A DNA stretch of 64,000 nt from Hymenobacter sp. BRD67 (GCF_013256425.1 NZ_CP053904.1:558001-622000), one strand, 5' to 3'. Shown: positions 49,286-59,090, numbered from the stretch's first letter. Program-made: numbers and translations. The notes: generated by a model from the letters alone, not told the origin.

Positions 49286-49318
49286 AAAGGGTGAGCTAAA
49301 AAACTTAGCTCACCCTTT
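49286..49318. terminator. Terminator after the E1 gene
   Basis: AAAGGGTGAGCTA at 49286-49298 pairs exactly with TAGCTCACCCTTT at 49306-49318 across a 7-nt loop. It follows the E1 stop by 14 nt and also faces the lipoprotein gene on the other strand. Confidence 0.88.
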
Positions 49319-49354
49319 GGTAGTGCTTATAATCAGTCTGACAACACCTTAGCG

Positions 49355-49917
49355 CTAAGGAAAAATAACGCTGGTAGTAGTGATTGTATTACTCTCGTGC
49401 ATCGCCCGGTCGGCGATGCTGACCTGAAATCGTACTTCCTCCCCGGAAAAGAAGGCGGTCTGTTTGGCGAATACAAATTGCCAGTTCAGAACGCCTTTGA
49501 TGGGGCATGGCTGTCCTCCGAAGTAACCGGCTCAAAGCGACTATAATATTGGCTGGCAACATAGTAGGTGCTGTCAGTTATGTGCCGGTTGATGCTGGCC
49601 AGCGACACAAACTGTCCCGTAGACTTATCTTTAATAAACGCCTCTATAAAGTAATTATACGCATAGCGCGTGCCTACGTAAGGGGGGGCGGCGCTTTCCG
49701 GGCCAGTCAGGCCCAGGTCGCCATCACCATCCTGATAATTAATAGTAACGGTTACCGAGTCGCCTGTTATGGCGGGCCTGCTAACGTGCGTCAGGTTTAT
49801 ATTATTAAAGGAAATCTCCGGCGTAGTGGAAAATTTGGGCTCAGCCAGGCAGCTGCTCAGCCCCGTTGCCAGCACGCCGAACATGCCTGCCGCAACTGCT
49901 AGTCGAAGTAAAGTCAT
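49355..49917 (-). CDS. Lipoprotein of unknown function, one frame break
   Basis: Reconstructed length 187 aa. A lipoprotein signal (MTLLRLAVAAGMFGVLATGLSSC) with the LSSC lipobox. The mature part has FNNINLTHVSRPAITGDSVTVTINYQDGDGDLG, a pattern often seen in Bacteroidota outer-membrane lipoproteins. The current frame ends soon after TSEDS; adding one G near 49515 continues it through CPIKGVLNWQFVFAKQTAFFSGEEV to a stop at 49355. The extended C-terminus is a beta-sandwich-like strand pattern. No specific function is recognised. Confidence 0.8.
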
Positions 49918-50057
49918 AAATGCTAAAAAGATGAGTCCCCGTCTGCGCCGCCTTTACCCCAACGCGTCGGCCGCTTGATTGTTGTAAAGGCGTAAATGTA
50001 AGCCGGCCGCCGCTTGGTTATACCGGCGGCCTTTTGGCTTAACCCCTGCTGCTTGCT

Positions 50058-51086
50058 ATGAGTTTCCGTACTTCTTTTCTGGGCGCTGATTATCAGTTGC
50101 TGACCCAGCTTACGCCCGCTGCCTTCGAGGCGGCGGCCCTGGCGCTGTTTCGCTACCAGGCGCGGCACTGCCCGCCCTATCAGGCCTACCTGGCCGGGTT
50201 GGCGCGCAAGGGCGGCGACTATGACCCCGCTTCGGTGCAGCGGCTTACCGATATTCCGTTTTTGCCCATCGAGTTTTTCAAAACCCAGGAAGTGCGCACC
50301 GACCCCACTGCGTGGCAGCCGCAGGAGATGTTCCGCAGCAGCGGTACTACGTTGCAGCAGCGTAGCCGCCACCTCGTGCGCGACCCGGCGCTGTACCGGG
50401 CCAACGCGGCCGCTATTTTCGAGCGAGCGTACGGGCCGCTCACGGGCTGGACGTTTCTGGCGCTGCTGCCCTCGTATCTGGAGCAGGGCGAGTCGTCGCT
50501 GGTAGCCATGGTAGAAGATTTTTCCCAGCGCTCGGGGCAGGCGCAGCCGGCATTTTTCCTGCGTGACCACGCCGGCCTGCTTCGGGCCTTGGGCAAGGCC
50601 AAGCGGCAGCCAGGGCGCCGCGTCATGCTGTTTGGCGTTACGTATGCGCTGCTGGATTTAGCAGCCGAATACGGCTCCGCGCCCGAGCTGCAAGACCTGG
50701 TAGTGCTCGAAACCGGCGGCATGAAAGGCCGCCGCCGCGAGATGATTCGCGAAGAGCTGCACCAGGAGTTGCAGCGGGCGTTTGGCCCCGCGCCTATCCA
50801 CTCCGAGTACGGCATGACCGAGCTGTTGAGCCAGGCGTACTCGCCGGGCCACGGCCGCTTTTACTGCCCACCCCAGTTGCGGGTACTGCTGCGCGACCCC
50901 GCCGACCCATTTTCGGTGAGCGAAAACCGACCCGACGGGGCTATCAATATCATTGATTTAGCCAATGTGGACAGTTGCGCGTTCATCGAAACCAAGGACC
51001 TGGCACGTAGCCACCCCGACGGCTCGTTTGAGGTATTAGGGCGGCTGGATAATTCCGATATTAGGGGGTGCAGCCAACTGGTGTAA
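50058..51086 (+). CDS. LuxE-like acyl-protein synthetase (AMP-forming ligase family)
   Basis: 342 aa. The sequence has PFLPIEFFKTQEVRT and MFRSSGTTLQQRSRHLVRD (the SSGTT nucleotide loop of adenylating enzymes), then QDLVVLETGGMKGRRREMIREELHQEL and PIHSEYGMTELLSQAYS, which are the LuxE signature blocks. LuxE passes a fatty acyl group from acyl-AMP to a reductase; the luminescence genes luxC, luxD and luxAB are not present. In Bacteroidota, LuxE-like ligases also act in cell-envelope or polysaccharide contexts. The partner acyl or acid is unknown. It is flanked by a lipoprotein and a low-G+C orphan. Confidence 0.85.
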   Translation: MSFRTSFLGADYQLLTQLTPAAFEAAALALFRYQARHCPPYQAYLAGLARKGGDYDPASVQRLTDIPFLPIEFFKTQEVRTDPTAWQPQEMFRSSGTTLQQRSRHLVRDPALYRANAAAIFERAYGPLTGWTFLALLPSYLEQGESSLVAMVEDFSQRSGQAQPAFFLRDHAGLLRALGKAKRQPGRRVMLFGVTYALLDLAAEYGSAPELQDLVVLETGGMKGRRREMIREELHQELQRAFGPAPIHSEYGMTELLSQAYSPGHGRFYCPPQLRVLLRDPADPFSVSENRPDGAINIIDLANVDSCAFIETKDLARSHPDGSFEVLGRLDNSDIRGCSQLV

Positions 51087-51188
51087 ACTGCGCCGATAGT
51101 ATTTCGCAGAATAAATCCAACCGATGGTGACGATGATAATCAAGTTGGCCAAAATCAGCGTATTCCATCATGATGACAACATAGCGAC

Positions 51189-51676
51189 ATGAATAGAATT
51201 AAAAAACAGAGAGGACTCAGACGCTACTATAAAAATCTTGCGCTCAAAAACGATTTTGAAAGGATAACGTGGCTTGACCCTAACAATTCCGAAACCTGGT
51301 TCGACAAATGGCATGTGCACTTTGACAGAAAAGGATACGGTAACAACAGTTTTAAAAGAAGAAGTCCACACTTAGACAAGCTATTTAAGTATTTTAATAT
51401 ACTTACTGACAAGACAAAGCAATTAAAAACTGATTTTCAGATTTATGTCGTTCTGCTTGACTTCGATAGTTCAAGCGACGCATTATTCTTGCACACACCA
51501 AACCCTAATAATAGCCAATTCCCTTTAAAGTAGATGATTTGCAGTTAACAACGACGTTGAAAAATAAACAGCTCGTTAGGTACTTGAATGATTTAAAAGG
51601 ATACGAAAAACTGTATGGTCAAGCGGATGAAGCCTTCTGTTTACTGTTCAAGAAAAGCGTGGGACAACCCTTTTGA
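51189..51676 (+). CDS. A/T-rich hypothetical protein, one frame break
   Basis: Reconstructed length 162 aa. It starts MNRIKKQRGLRRYYKNLALK, is basic and has FDKWHVHFDRKGYGNNSFKRR. The frame ends after SQFPLK; adding one T or A in CCTTTAAAG near 51528 gives QFPFKVDDLQLTTTLKNKQLV and runs on to a stop at 51674-51676. Composition is A/T-rich compared with its neighbours, as for the genes at 13306 and 17064. No family recognised. The gene is followed within 11 nt by a strong hairpin. Confidence 0.7.
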
Positions 51677-51686
51677 TAAAAAATGC

Positions 51687-51746
51687 TAAGCACTAGAAAA
51701 GCGGCGCCAGAATCAACTGATTCTGGCGCCGCTTTTCTAGTGCTTA
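51687..51746. terminator. Perfect 29-bp hairpin, bidirectional terminator
   Basis: The arms at 51687-51715 and 51718-51746 are exact reverse complements around a 2-nt loop, making a 60-nt near-complete palindrome with A- and T-runs inside. It separates the convergent A/T-rich gene and the sigma-54 response-regulator gene, so it likely ends both transcripts. Confidence 0.9.
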
Positions 51747-51764
51747 ATGCCTGCAAAGGACTTT

Positions 51765-52927
51765 CTACTTACCCGCAAACGCCTTAGCATCGGCTTCCTC
51801 AATAGTGGCGTCGCTCATGATGACCAGGCGTTCGACCACGTTGCGCAGCTCGCGGATATTGCCGCGCCAGTCGAGGCCCTGCAGGTATTTCAGGGCGCTG
51901 GCCGAGATAGTTTTGGGCTTGTTGCCGTAGTCGGCGGCAATGTCCTGCAGAAATTTCTGCACCAGCTCTGGAATATCCTCGCGGCGGTCGTTGAGGGCGG
52001 GCACCTGGATGAGAATCACCGAGAGGCGGTGGTAAAGGTCTTCGCGGAAGTTCTTGTCGGCAATCTCCTGCAACAGGTTTTTGTTGGTGGCCGCCACCAC
52101 GCGCACGTTCACTGATATCTCTTTCTCACCGCCCACGCGGGTGATTTTGCTTTCCTGCAAGGCCCGCAGCACCTTGGCCTGGGCCGAGAGACTCATATCG
52201 CCGATTTCGTCCAGGAACAGCGTACCGCCGTCGGCCTGCTCAAACTTCCCGATACGCTGCTTCACGGCCGAGGTAAACGAGCCTTTTTCGTGGCCAAATA
52301 ACTCGCTCTCAATTAGCTCAGACGGAATGGCGGCGCAGTTGACCTCCACCAGCGGGCCGTTGGCGCGGGGGCTGAGCTGGTGCAGCTGCCGGGCCACCAT
52401 CTCCTTGCCCGCGCCGTTGGGACCCGTAATGAGCACGCGGGCATCGGTAGGGGCTACCTTTTCGATGGCTTTGCGCACGGCCCGAGCGCGGCCGAGGCAC
52501 CCACCATCTCGGAGCCCTTGGTGGTTGCCAGCTTCTTTTTCAGGGTCTTGGTTTCGGTCACCAGCTTGCTGCGGTCGAGGGCATTGCGCACCGTTACGAG
52601 CAGGCGGTTGAGGTCGGGCGGCTTTGGCAGGAAGTCGAACGCGCCCTTTTTGGTGGCCTCTACGGCGGTTTCGATATTGCCGTGCGCCGATACCATGATA
52701 AAGGCCGCATCGGGGGCCAGCGTGCGGGCCCGCTCCAGCACTTCGAGGCCGTCCATCTTAGGCATTTTGATATCGCAGAGCACGACGTCGTATTTCTGCT
52801 GAATCAGTAAATCGAGCCCCGCCGGCCCGTCCTCGGCCTGGTCGACCTGGTAATTCTCAAACTCCAGAATTTCCTTAAGCGTGTGGCGGATAGACTTTTC
52901 GTCGTCGATGATAAGAATGCGGGGCAT
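51765..52927 (-). CDS. Sigma-54 activator response regulator without Fis DNA-binding domain, one frame break
   Basis: Reconstructed length 387 aa. The receiver domain (1-118) has LIIDDE, phosphorylation Asp52 in VVLCDIKMPKMDG and PKPPD with Lys102. The AAA+ sigma-54 domain (about 145-380) has ITGPNGAGKEMVARQ (Walker A), GHEKGSFTSAVKQR (the sigma-54 loop, GSFTSA instead of GAFTGA), GGTLFLDEIGDMSLSAQ (Walker B), and DWRGNIRELRNVVERLV. One base (C) added near 52492 joins the two parts. The protein ends at ADAKAFAGK with no Fis helix-turn-helix, and a terminator follows closely, so it probably works without direct DNA binding. No histidine kinase is near. Confidence 0.88.
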
Positions 52928-52946
52928 GGAGAAGAAATTAAAGTGC

Positions 52947-53043
52947 GTTTGTCCTTACGAGCGCAGCGCGGCAATCTCACCTGAACAAAATCATTCGGGC
53001 ATCGTGCTGGTGAGATTGCCGCGCTGCGCTCGCAAGGACAAAC
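52947..53043. repeat. Long hairpin repeat, TCCTTGCGAGCGCAGCG type
   Basis: The 35-nt arms at 52947-52981 and 53009-53043 are reverse complements with one mismatch. It lies upstream of the response regulator, between it and rnpB. It is a further interspersed palindromic family with no coding. Confidence 0.85.
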
Positions 53044-53096
53044 GATTTTATACAAAAAAGCGGCTACTTTCGGAAGAAAGCAGCCGCCGAAATTAC

Positions 53097-53489
53097 GCAG
53101 TGAGCCGATAAGCCGGGTTCTGTCCGCCCCAAAGTTTCTTTCGGAGCGGCCCCACCATTTATCTAGGCCCGTCGTCGCCGACGGGCTCCAGCGACCTACC
53201 CGCGAACCCGGACGGGCCGCCCGGTGTCGCCGGCCGAAGCCGCCGACGCGTTCGCTTATTTGGTCTTGCAACCCCTGAGGTTTACCCAGCCGGCATGGTC
53301 ACCCAGCCGCTGGTGCGCTCTTACCGCACCTTTTCACCCTTACCCTTGCGGGCGGTTATTTTCTGTGGCACTGGCTGTCCTGGCCCGTTTGGCCAGTCCT
53401 TCCCGTTAGGAAGCAGGGTGCCCTGTGTTGCCCGGACTTTCCTCCCCGCCCGCATTTGCGTTGGGCGCGGCGGTGGGGTGGCTCACTGC
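53097..53489 (-). ncRNA. rnpB: RNase P RNA (class A)
   Basis: Not protein coding. On the minus strand the 5' end GCAGTGAGCC pairs with GGCTCACTGC at the 3' end to form P1. Next come GGAGGAAAGTCCGGGC (CR-I), later AGGGTGAAAAGGTGCGGTAAG with AGCGCACC (the P10/11 and CR-II, III parts), TAAACC (P15-like), and ACAGAACCCGGCTTATCGGC (CR-V and 3' end). About 393 nt, the usual size. It makes the catalytic core of RNase P that trims tRNA 5' ends. Confidence 0.93.
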
Positions 53490-53629
53490 GAGGGCAAAGG
53501 TAGGGGCTATTTGGTGGCAGGCAGAAAATCTTCGCGCAAAGGGAAAACAAGTCCATGCCCCAGCAAGGTTAAAGGCGAGGTTAAAAGATAAATTTTGGGT
53601 AAATATTCATATATTACAACTTTTACTTG

Positions 53630-54562
53630 CTAGGGCACCCACACCAGCTTATCCGCGCTCAGCGTCTGCTCGCCGTCCCAGCGGTAGCCGATTAGCTGGC
53701 CGCCCCGCGCCACGCTGTAGTCGAGGCACACGGCGTGCGGCTGCAAAATCTGCGGCTCGCCGCGCAGCCAGTAGTGGCCGAAAAACACCGGTTTCTCGTC
53801 TTGGTAATACCAGGGGTCGAGGCTGGCAAAATCAAAGGCGCGGTTGCGCAGCTCGGGCAGGTCTTCGAGAAAATACTCGTGGTAGGCAGCCGCCGTGGCC
53901 GGGTTTTGCCACCAGCGCACGCGGGTAAGGTCGCGGTGATGACCATCTTTATCGGCGAAGGTGAGGCCGCCGGGCAGGCGTACCTCGCGGCCTTTGAGCG
54001 TCACCTCGATGGCCTCGAACTCGGCCGTGCCACGCCGGCTGGCGCGCAGCATAAAGTCGGGGGTGAGGCACAGGTCGGGCAGCTCGCCGCGTAAATAGTC
54101 AATGTGCCGGGGCTCCCAGCAGGCGTGCACGGCCCGCAGGCCGGGCAGCTCCAGGGCCAGGGGCAGCGTCCGCAACCAGGCCAGGTAGCCCTGCCACTCG
54201 CGGTACAGCTCGGGCGTGCGAAACTCCTTGATGGTTTCGAGGTGCTGCATTATGTGCCAGGGCCGGTGCGGCCGAAGGTGGCCACCGGCTGGGTCTTTCT
54301 GCCAGAAAGCCAGCGCGTTGTACTCGTGGTTGCCCAAAATGGCCAGTGCCGCGCCGCCTTCCACCATACCGCGCACCAGCGACAGCGTTTCGCGGATTTT
54401 GGGGCCCCGGTCTACGTAATCGCCCAGAAAAATCACCTGCCGGCCGCTGGGGTGGTGCGGCACGCCGGCCGCATCGGGCCGGTAGCCGAGGTGGTGCAGC
54501 AAGGCACACAGCTCATCGGCGTGGCCGTGAATGTCGCCGATGAGGTCGTAGTAAATATTCAT
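53630..54562 (-). CDS. Metallophosphoesterase (Ser/Thr phosphatase-like)
   Basis: 310 aa from ATG at 54562 (MNIYYDLIGDIHGHADEL); a longer frame adds ten residues without support. The calcineurin-type motifs GDIHGH, LGDYVDRGP and LGNHEYNA are at about 9-14, 46-54 and 85-91, and later FADKDGHHR and KPVFFGHYWLRG supply the final metal histidines. Such enzymes split phosphomonoesters or protein phosphate; substrate not shown. The large size (over 300) relative to PrpE-type is due to the C-terminal extension. No signal peptide. Confidence 0.9.
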   Translation of the reverse strand: MNIYYDLIGDIHGHADELCALLHHLGYRPDAAGVPHHPSGRQVIFLGDYVDRGPKIRETLSLVRGMVEGGAALAILGNHEYNALAFWQKDPAGGHLRPHRPWHIMQHLETIKEFRTPELYREWQGYLAWLRTLPLALELPGLRAVHACWEPRHIDYLRGELPDLCLTPDFMLRASRRGTAEFEAIEVTLKGREVRLPGGLTFADKDGHHRDLTRVRWWQNPATAAAYHEYFLEDLPELRNRAFDFASLDPWYYQDEKPVFFGHYWLRGEPQILQPHAVCLDYSVARGGQLIGYRWDGEQTLSADKLVWVP

Positions 54563-54608
54563 TGGGAGCGTAGCAGTAGTTACCGGGAGCAATTTCCACG
54601 TGAGGGTA

Positions 54609-54691
54609 CCGGGCGGGCTGCCGGCTGTCCGCTCGCGTCGAGTGTGCTGCCAATGAGCGGACAGCCGGCGAAAAGCCGGCAGCCCGCCCGG
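54609..54691. repeat. Nested hairpin repeat, GCGGGCTGCCGGC type
   Basis: The left arm at 54609-54633 (CCGGGCGGGCTGCCGGCTGT with CCGCT) can pair with two successive blocks in the right arm, 54656-54669 and 54675-54691, so the element folds as nested stems. It lies between the phosphoesterase and Smr-protein genes and is a further palindromic family. Confidence 0.7.
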
Positions 54692-54731
54692 AACCGCGAC
54701 TTAGCAGCGATTATGCCTGCGGTTTACCTCG

Positions 54732-55937
54732 CTACTTCAATCGTACCAGCGTAGCCCCATAGCCAAACTTCTCCTTCTGAGCCTCTTCAAAGAACTTGAT
54801 GTCCTTGTTGCGGCTCAGCTGGCGGTGGATTTCCTTGCGCAGCGTGCCATTGCCGGCCCCGTGGATAAATATGATTTCGTGCATATTTGTGGCTAGCGCG
54901 CGGCTCAGCGTATCCTCAAAGGCATCGAGCTGCTGGCGCAGCATGGCGGTGTTGCTGAGGCCTTCGGCTCCTTCGGGGCGCAGGGCTTCGATGTGCAGGT
55001 CTACTTCGTGAGGTGGGGCGATGAGGGCGGCCGCCGGCTGGGGCGGAGCCGGGGCAATAGCGGCCGGGACAGGAGCAGGCTTGTCGCCGCCCAGGGCTTG
55101 CTGAAGCACCTTGGCCTGTTTCGCACCGAGCGCCGGGGTGGGGTTGGCGGCGGCTTCGTGCGCAGCTTCCAGCGCGGCTTCGGCCTGGGCCAGCTTTTCG
55201 GGGCTGAGGGCGGGCGCGGGCTTTTCGTCGAGCTGAAACAGGTAGGCTTCCTTGCCGATAACCGGCGCGGGTCGGCGGCTGGTATAGAACGTGCTGGCTT
55301 TAAACGACTGGCGCTTGGTGAGCAGGTCGTAGGCCGTGTCGGCGTTCAGCTTGAAATTCAGAAGCTGAAACACCACGGCCGGCCACTGCTCAAAATCCTT
55401 GAGGTGCAGGTGAGCCAGAGCGGCGCTGGCGGCTTTGGGCTTGAGCTTGTCGGCGGCCAGGGCGCGGTACTTGCCCTGGCGCTCCTCGCCGTAGGTGAAG
55501 ACCACCTCCGCCTCCGTGTTGTTGAGCAGGTGTAGCGCCAGCAGCTCGGGGGCCTGATGCACGAGCGCTAGGTAGAGGCCTTTAGCGGCCGGTGGGGGCG
55601 GGGAGGCCGGGGCCGGGCGGGGCGGCATGGCCGCGCTGGGGCCGCCGGACTGCGGCCGGGTGGCCCCAGCCGCCGGGGGCACGCCGGGGCGCTGGGCCTT
55701 GGGCTGGCCGCCCTGCGGCTTATTTTTCTTGCTGCCGGTGGCGGGACGAGCTACCTCGGGCACCGGGCGGCGGAAGGCCTGGCCTTCTTCGGCCGCCACG
55801 GGCACCAGCTCGCGGCGCAGCACCGGAATGGTAAAGTCATTGTCAATCGCCACCTCTACCAGCTCGCTGTCGAGCAGGCGGGTAATAATACCTTCTTCGG
55901 TGCCCGTGAGCAGGCGCACTCTATCTCCTACGTTCAT
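54732..55937 (-). CDS. DUF2027/Smr-domain protein
   Basis: 401 aa. The N-terminus (MNVGDRVRLLTGTEEGIITR) is a KOW/SH3-like start typical of DUF2027. A Pro/Gly/Ala-rich linker about 60-125 follows, then a beta-sandwich domain about 125-245, and the last 90 residues are an Smr domain: VDLHIEALRPEGAEG with the DxH motif and HEIIFIHGAGNGTLRKEIHRQLS with the GxGxG block. Smr domains bind or nick DNA or RNA, as at the end of MutS2; here no MutS2 domain is attached. The Bacteroidota version has unknown target. Confidence 0.9.
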   Translation of the reverse strand: MNVGDRVRLLTGTEEGIITRLLDSELVEVAIDNDFTIPVLRRELVPVAAEEGQAFRRPVPEVARPATGSKKNKPQGGQPKAQRPGVPPAAGATRPQSGGPSAAMPPRPAPASPPPPAAKGLYLALVHQAPELLALHLLNNTEAEVVFTYGEERQGKYRALAADKLKPKAASAALAHLHLKDFEQWPAVVFQLLNFKLNADTAYDLLTKRQSFKASTFYTSRRPAPVIGKEAYLFQLDEKPAPALSPEKLAQAEAALEAAHEAAANPTPALGAKQAKVLQQALGGDKPAPVPAAIAPAPPQPAAALIAPPHEVDLHIEALRPEGAEGLSNTAMLRQQLDAFEDTLSRALATNMHEIIFIHGAGNGTLRKEIHRQLSRNKDIKFFEEAQKEKFGYGATLVRLK

Positions 55938-56048
55938 ACTAGCTGCAATTTTTCGCGAATACTACCCAGTACGCGTCGTGGGCCGTAAAGGTAGCCGCGG
56001 CGGCCAGGCAGGCGGCAAAATAGCTGGCCGGCGCGGGCTCCTGGGAGC

Positions 56049-56060
56049 GCAAACGTTTGC
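56049..56060. promoter_or_regulatory. LacI/CcpA-type operator GCAAACGTTTGC upstream of the GH13 gene
   Basis: GCAAACGTTTGC is a perfect 12-nt palindrome with the central CG used by LacI/GalR/CcpA-family regulators, 126 nt before the GH13 ATG. TATCTTAG at 56116-56123, a near match to the -7 box, lies between, so the site is upstream of the promoter. A related site lies before the pectinesterase gene. The regulator is not in the window. Confidence 0.6.
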
Positions 56061-56185
56061 AGAGCCGGCCTATGAAATGTGCATGAAAGTATGTGGGAAC
56101 GCAAAAAAATGGTAGTATCTTAGCCAAGCACTGCCAGGCTGGCCGCCCCCGCCGCCTGGCAGTTGATACTTTCCCCACCCATTTT

Positions 56186-59037
56186 ATGAAAAAAACTCAA
56201 CTCTACGGGCGTCTGCTTTCGGCTTTGCTGCTGTTGCTGGGCTGGTCGTCGGCGGCCTGGGCGCAGGTTACGGTTTCCCCTTCCTATTTTACCGACAGCA
56301 CACCTATTACCCTCACCTTTGACGCAACCCAGGGCAGTGCCGGGCTGGCCAACTACACGGGCGACGTATATATCTGGACCGGCGTAATCACCGACAAAAG
56401 CACCAACGATACCAACTGGCGCTTCGTGGTGGGCAATAGCTACAGCACCCCAATTGCAGCCGAAAAGATGACCCCGGTGCAGGGCAGTCCTCATAAGTAC
56501 ACCATTAGCTTTACGCCCCGCACCTATTATCCTGGCTTTGCCTCCTCGGGCGAGGTCCTGAAAAAGCTGGCGATGGTGTTTCGCGCCGCTGGCGGCTCGC
56601 CTGAGGGCAAAGGCCCCGGCGGAGCCGATATCCTGATTGGGGCCGGCGTGCAGGTAGCCTTCACCAGTCCGGCCGCCCCAAATACGCAGGTGGCCGCCGG
56701 TACTTCCCTGCTGGTAGCGGGCACTGCAACGGCGCCCTCTACGCTCACGCTCACGCTCAACGGCACCCAGGTAGCGCAGCAAACCAACACAACTACCTTC
56801 TCAACCAACGTTACTATCAGCCAGCAGGGTATCAATACGCTGGTACTCACGGCTTTTGACGGCACGACTACCGCATCGGCTACCACGACTGTTATAGTGG
56901 CCCCGCCCGTAACGACGGCGCCGCTGCCCGCCGGGGCCAAGGCCGATGGCATCACGTATATAAATGGCGGTACTTCGGCCATCCTCAGCCTCACGGCCCG
57001 AACAAAAACTTTGTGTACGTGGTAGGTGAATTCAATAACTGGCAGGCTACGAGCACCAGTCTGATGAACAAGACCTCGACCGTAAACACCGACGCTACCA
57101 CCGGCCGCTGGTGGATTCAGGTCGATGGCCTGACGCCGGGCCAGGAGTACGCCTACCAGTTTTTGGTAGATGGCCAGCTGCGCATTGCCGACCCCTACTG
57201 CGAAAAGATTCTGGACCCTGACAACGACCCCTACATCAACAGCGGCGGCTATACCGTGTACGCGGGCCTGAAACCGTATCCTACCGGCAAAGCGACGGGT
57301 ATCGTATCAGTGCTGTCGCCAGGGGAGGCGGCTTACACCTGGACCGCCACCAACTTCCAGCGGCCGGCGCGTACCAACCTAGTTATCTACGAGCTGCTGA
57401 TGCGCGACTTTGTGGCGCGCCACGACTACAAAACCCTGCGCGATACGCTCAACTACATTCAGCGCCTGGGCGCGAATGCTATTGAGCTGATGCCGGTCAA
57501 TGAGTTTGACGGCAACCTGAACTGGGGCTACAGCCCCGACTTTTACTTTGCGCCCGATAAATACTACGGCACCAAAAACGACCTGAAGGCCCTGATTGAC
57601 GAGTGCCACAAGCGCGGCATCGCCATTATCCTCGACATGGTGCTCAACCACTCGACCGGCAACAGCCCGATGGTGCAGCTCTACGGCAACGTGTCGAGCG
57701 GCCCGACGGCCGATAACCCCTGGTTTAACGTGACGGCCCCGCACCCCTTCAGCGTGTACAACGACCTGAACCATGAGAGCCCCTACACGCGCTACTTCTC
57801 GAAAAACGTGATGAAGTTCTGGCTTCAAGAATACCACATCGACGGCTACCGCTTCGATTTGAGCAAGGGCTTTACACAATTTAACTCGGGTGGCGATGTG
57901 GCCCTGTGGGGCCATTACGACCAGTCGCGCATTAACATCTGGCAGGATTACTACAACACGCTGGTGGCCACCGACCCCACTATGTATCCTATTCTGGAGC
58001 ATTTTGCCGACAACAATGAAGAGGTGGTCCTCTCCAACATGGGCCTTATGCTGTGGGGCAACATGAGCGGCAACTACCAGCAGGCCGACAAAGGCAAATC
58101 GGGCTGGGACCTGAGCTACGGCTACTACGGCGGGCAGGGCGGCCGCGGCTGGGGCAAGCCCAACCTGGTGAGCTACATGGAAAGCCACGACGAAGAGCGC
58201 ACGGTGTACACGACCACGACCGACGGCAACTCCAGCGGCAGCTACTCGACCACCGACCCCGTTACGGCCCTCAAGCGCGAAGAGCTGGCCGCCGCCATCT
58301 TCTTTACGCAGCCTGGCCCCCGCATGATTTCGGAGTTTGAAGAGCTGGGCTACGATATCAGCATCAACCAGAACGGGCGCACCGGTAACAAGCCCATTCT
58401 CTGGAACTACTACCAGGACCCCAACCGCCGCCACCTCTACGATACTTACCGCGCCCTGATTGCCCTGCGGCAGCAGCCCGTTTTTGCCAGCCTATACTCG
58501 GCCTATACGCAGAACCTCACGGGTGCTGTAAAATCTATCATCACTTCCAACGCGAACCTGGGCGTGGTGGCCTTCGGCAATTTTGATGTGGTAGCTAATT
58601 CAACCACTATTAATTTTCCGCAAACCGGCATCTGGTATAACTACCTCACCGGTGAGCAGCTGAACGTAACCAGCGCCAGCACTACGCTCAACCTGCAGCC
58701 CGGCCAGTATGCCGTATATACGAGCAGGAAAATCGGCGTGCCGGCCGGTACTACCCTGGCTACCCGGCCCCAGGAAGCCGCCGTGTTTAAGCTAAGCCTG
58801 GCCCCGAACCCGGCAGCCGGCACCACTACCCTGGCCTACGAGCTGCCAGCCGCCGCTACGACCACCGTTACGGTGCAGAACCTGCTGGGCCAGACCGTGC
58901 GCCAGCTGGCCCCAGCCCGCCAGACGGCTGGTGCGCAGGCTCAAGCGCTGTCGTTGCAAGGTCTTGCTCCCGGTATGTACCTCGTGAAGCTGCAAGCCGG
59001 CGATTTGACACAAACGGCCCGCTTGCTGGTGCAGTAG
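56186..59037 (+). CDS. T9SS-exported GH13 alpha-amylase family enzyme, one frame break
   Basis: Reconstructed length 950 aa from ATG 56186. Signal peptide about 1-26 ending WAQ. N-terminal beta domain about 27-165 (VTVSPSYFTDSTPITLTFDA), a second Ig-like part about 170-260, then CBM48-like FVYVVGEFNNWQ about 275-360. GH13: VIYELLMRDF, LGANAIELMPVNEFDGNLNWGYSPD, IILDMVLNHS, IDGYRFDLSKG (nucleophile Asp558), ILEHFADNNEE (acid Glu605) and MESHDEER (Asp669). The end reads LAPNPAAGTTTLAYELP and LLVQ, a T9SS type A tail. The break near 57000 needs one C (GCCCG). Probable substrate is alpha-1,4-glucan such as starch. Confidence 0.92.
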
Positions 59038-59054
59038 GCGGCGCCGCTACTTTC

Positions 59055-59090
59055 CTCAAAAGCCAGCCTAAACACTGGCTTTTGAGTTTT
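59055..59090 (+). terminator. Terminator after the GH13 gene
   Basis: CTCAAAAGCCAG pairs with CTGGCTTTTGAG across an 8-nt loop, followed by TTTT. It lies 17 nt after the GH13 stop. Confidence 0.85.

Noticed and set aside
53224..53591. Short reading frames across the 53.1-53.5 kb segment
   Set aside because: The segment is RNase P RNA on the minus strand, so frames there are chance.
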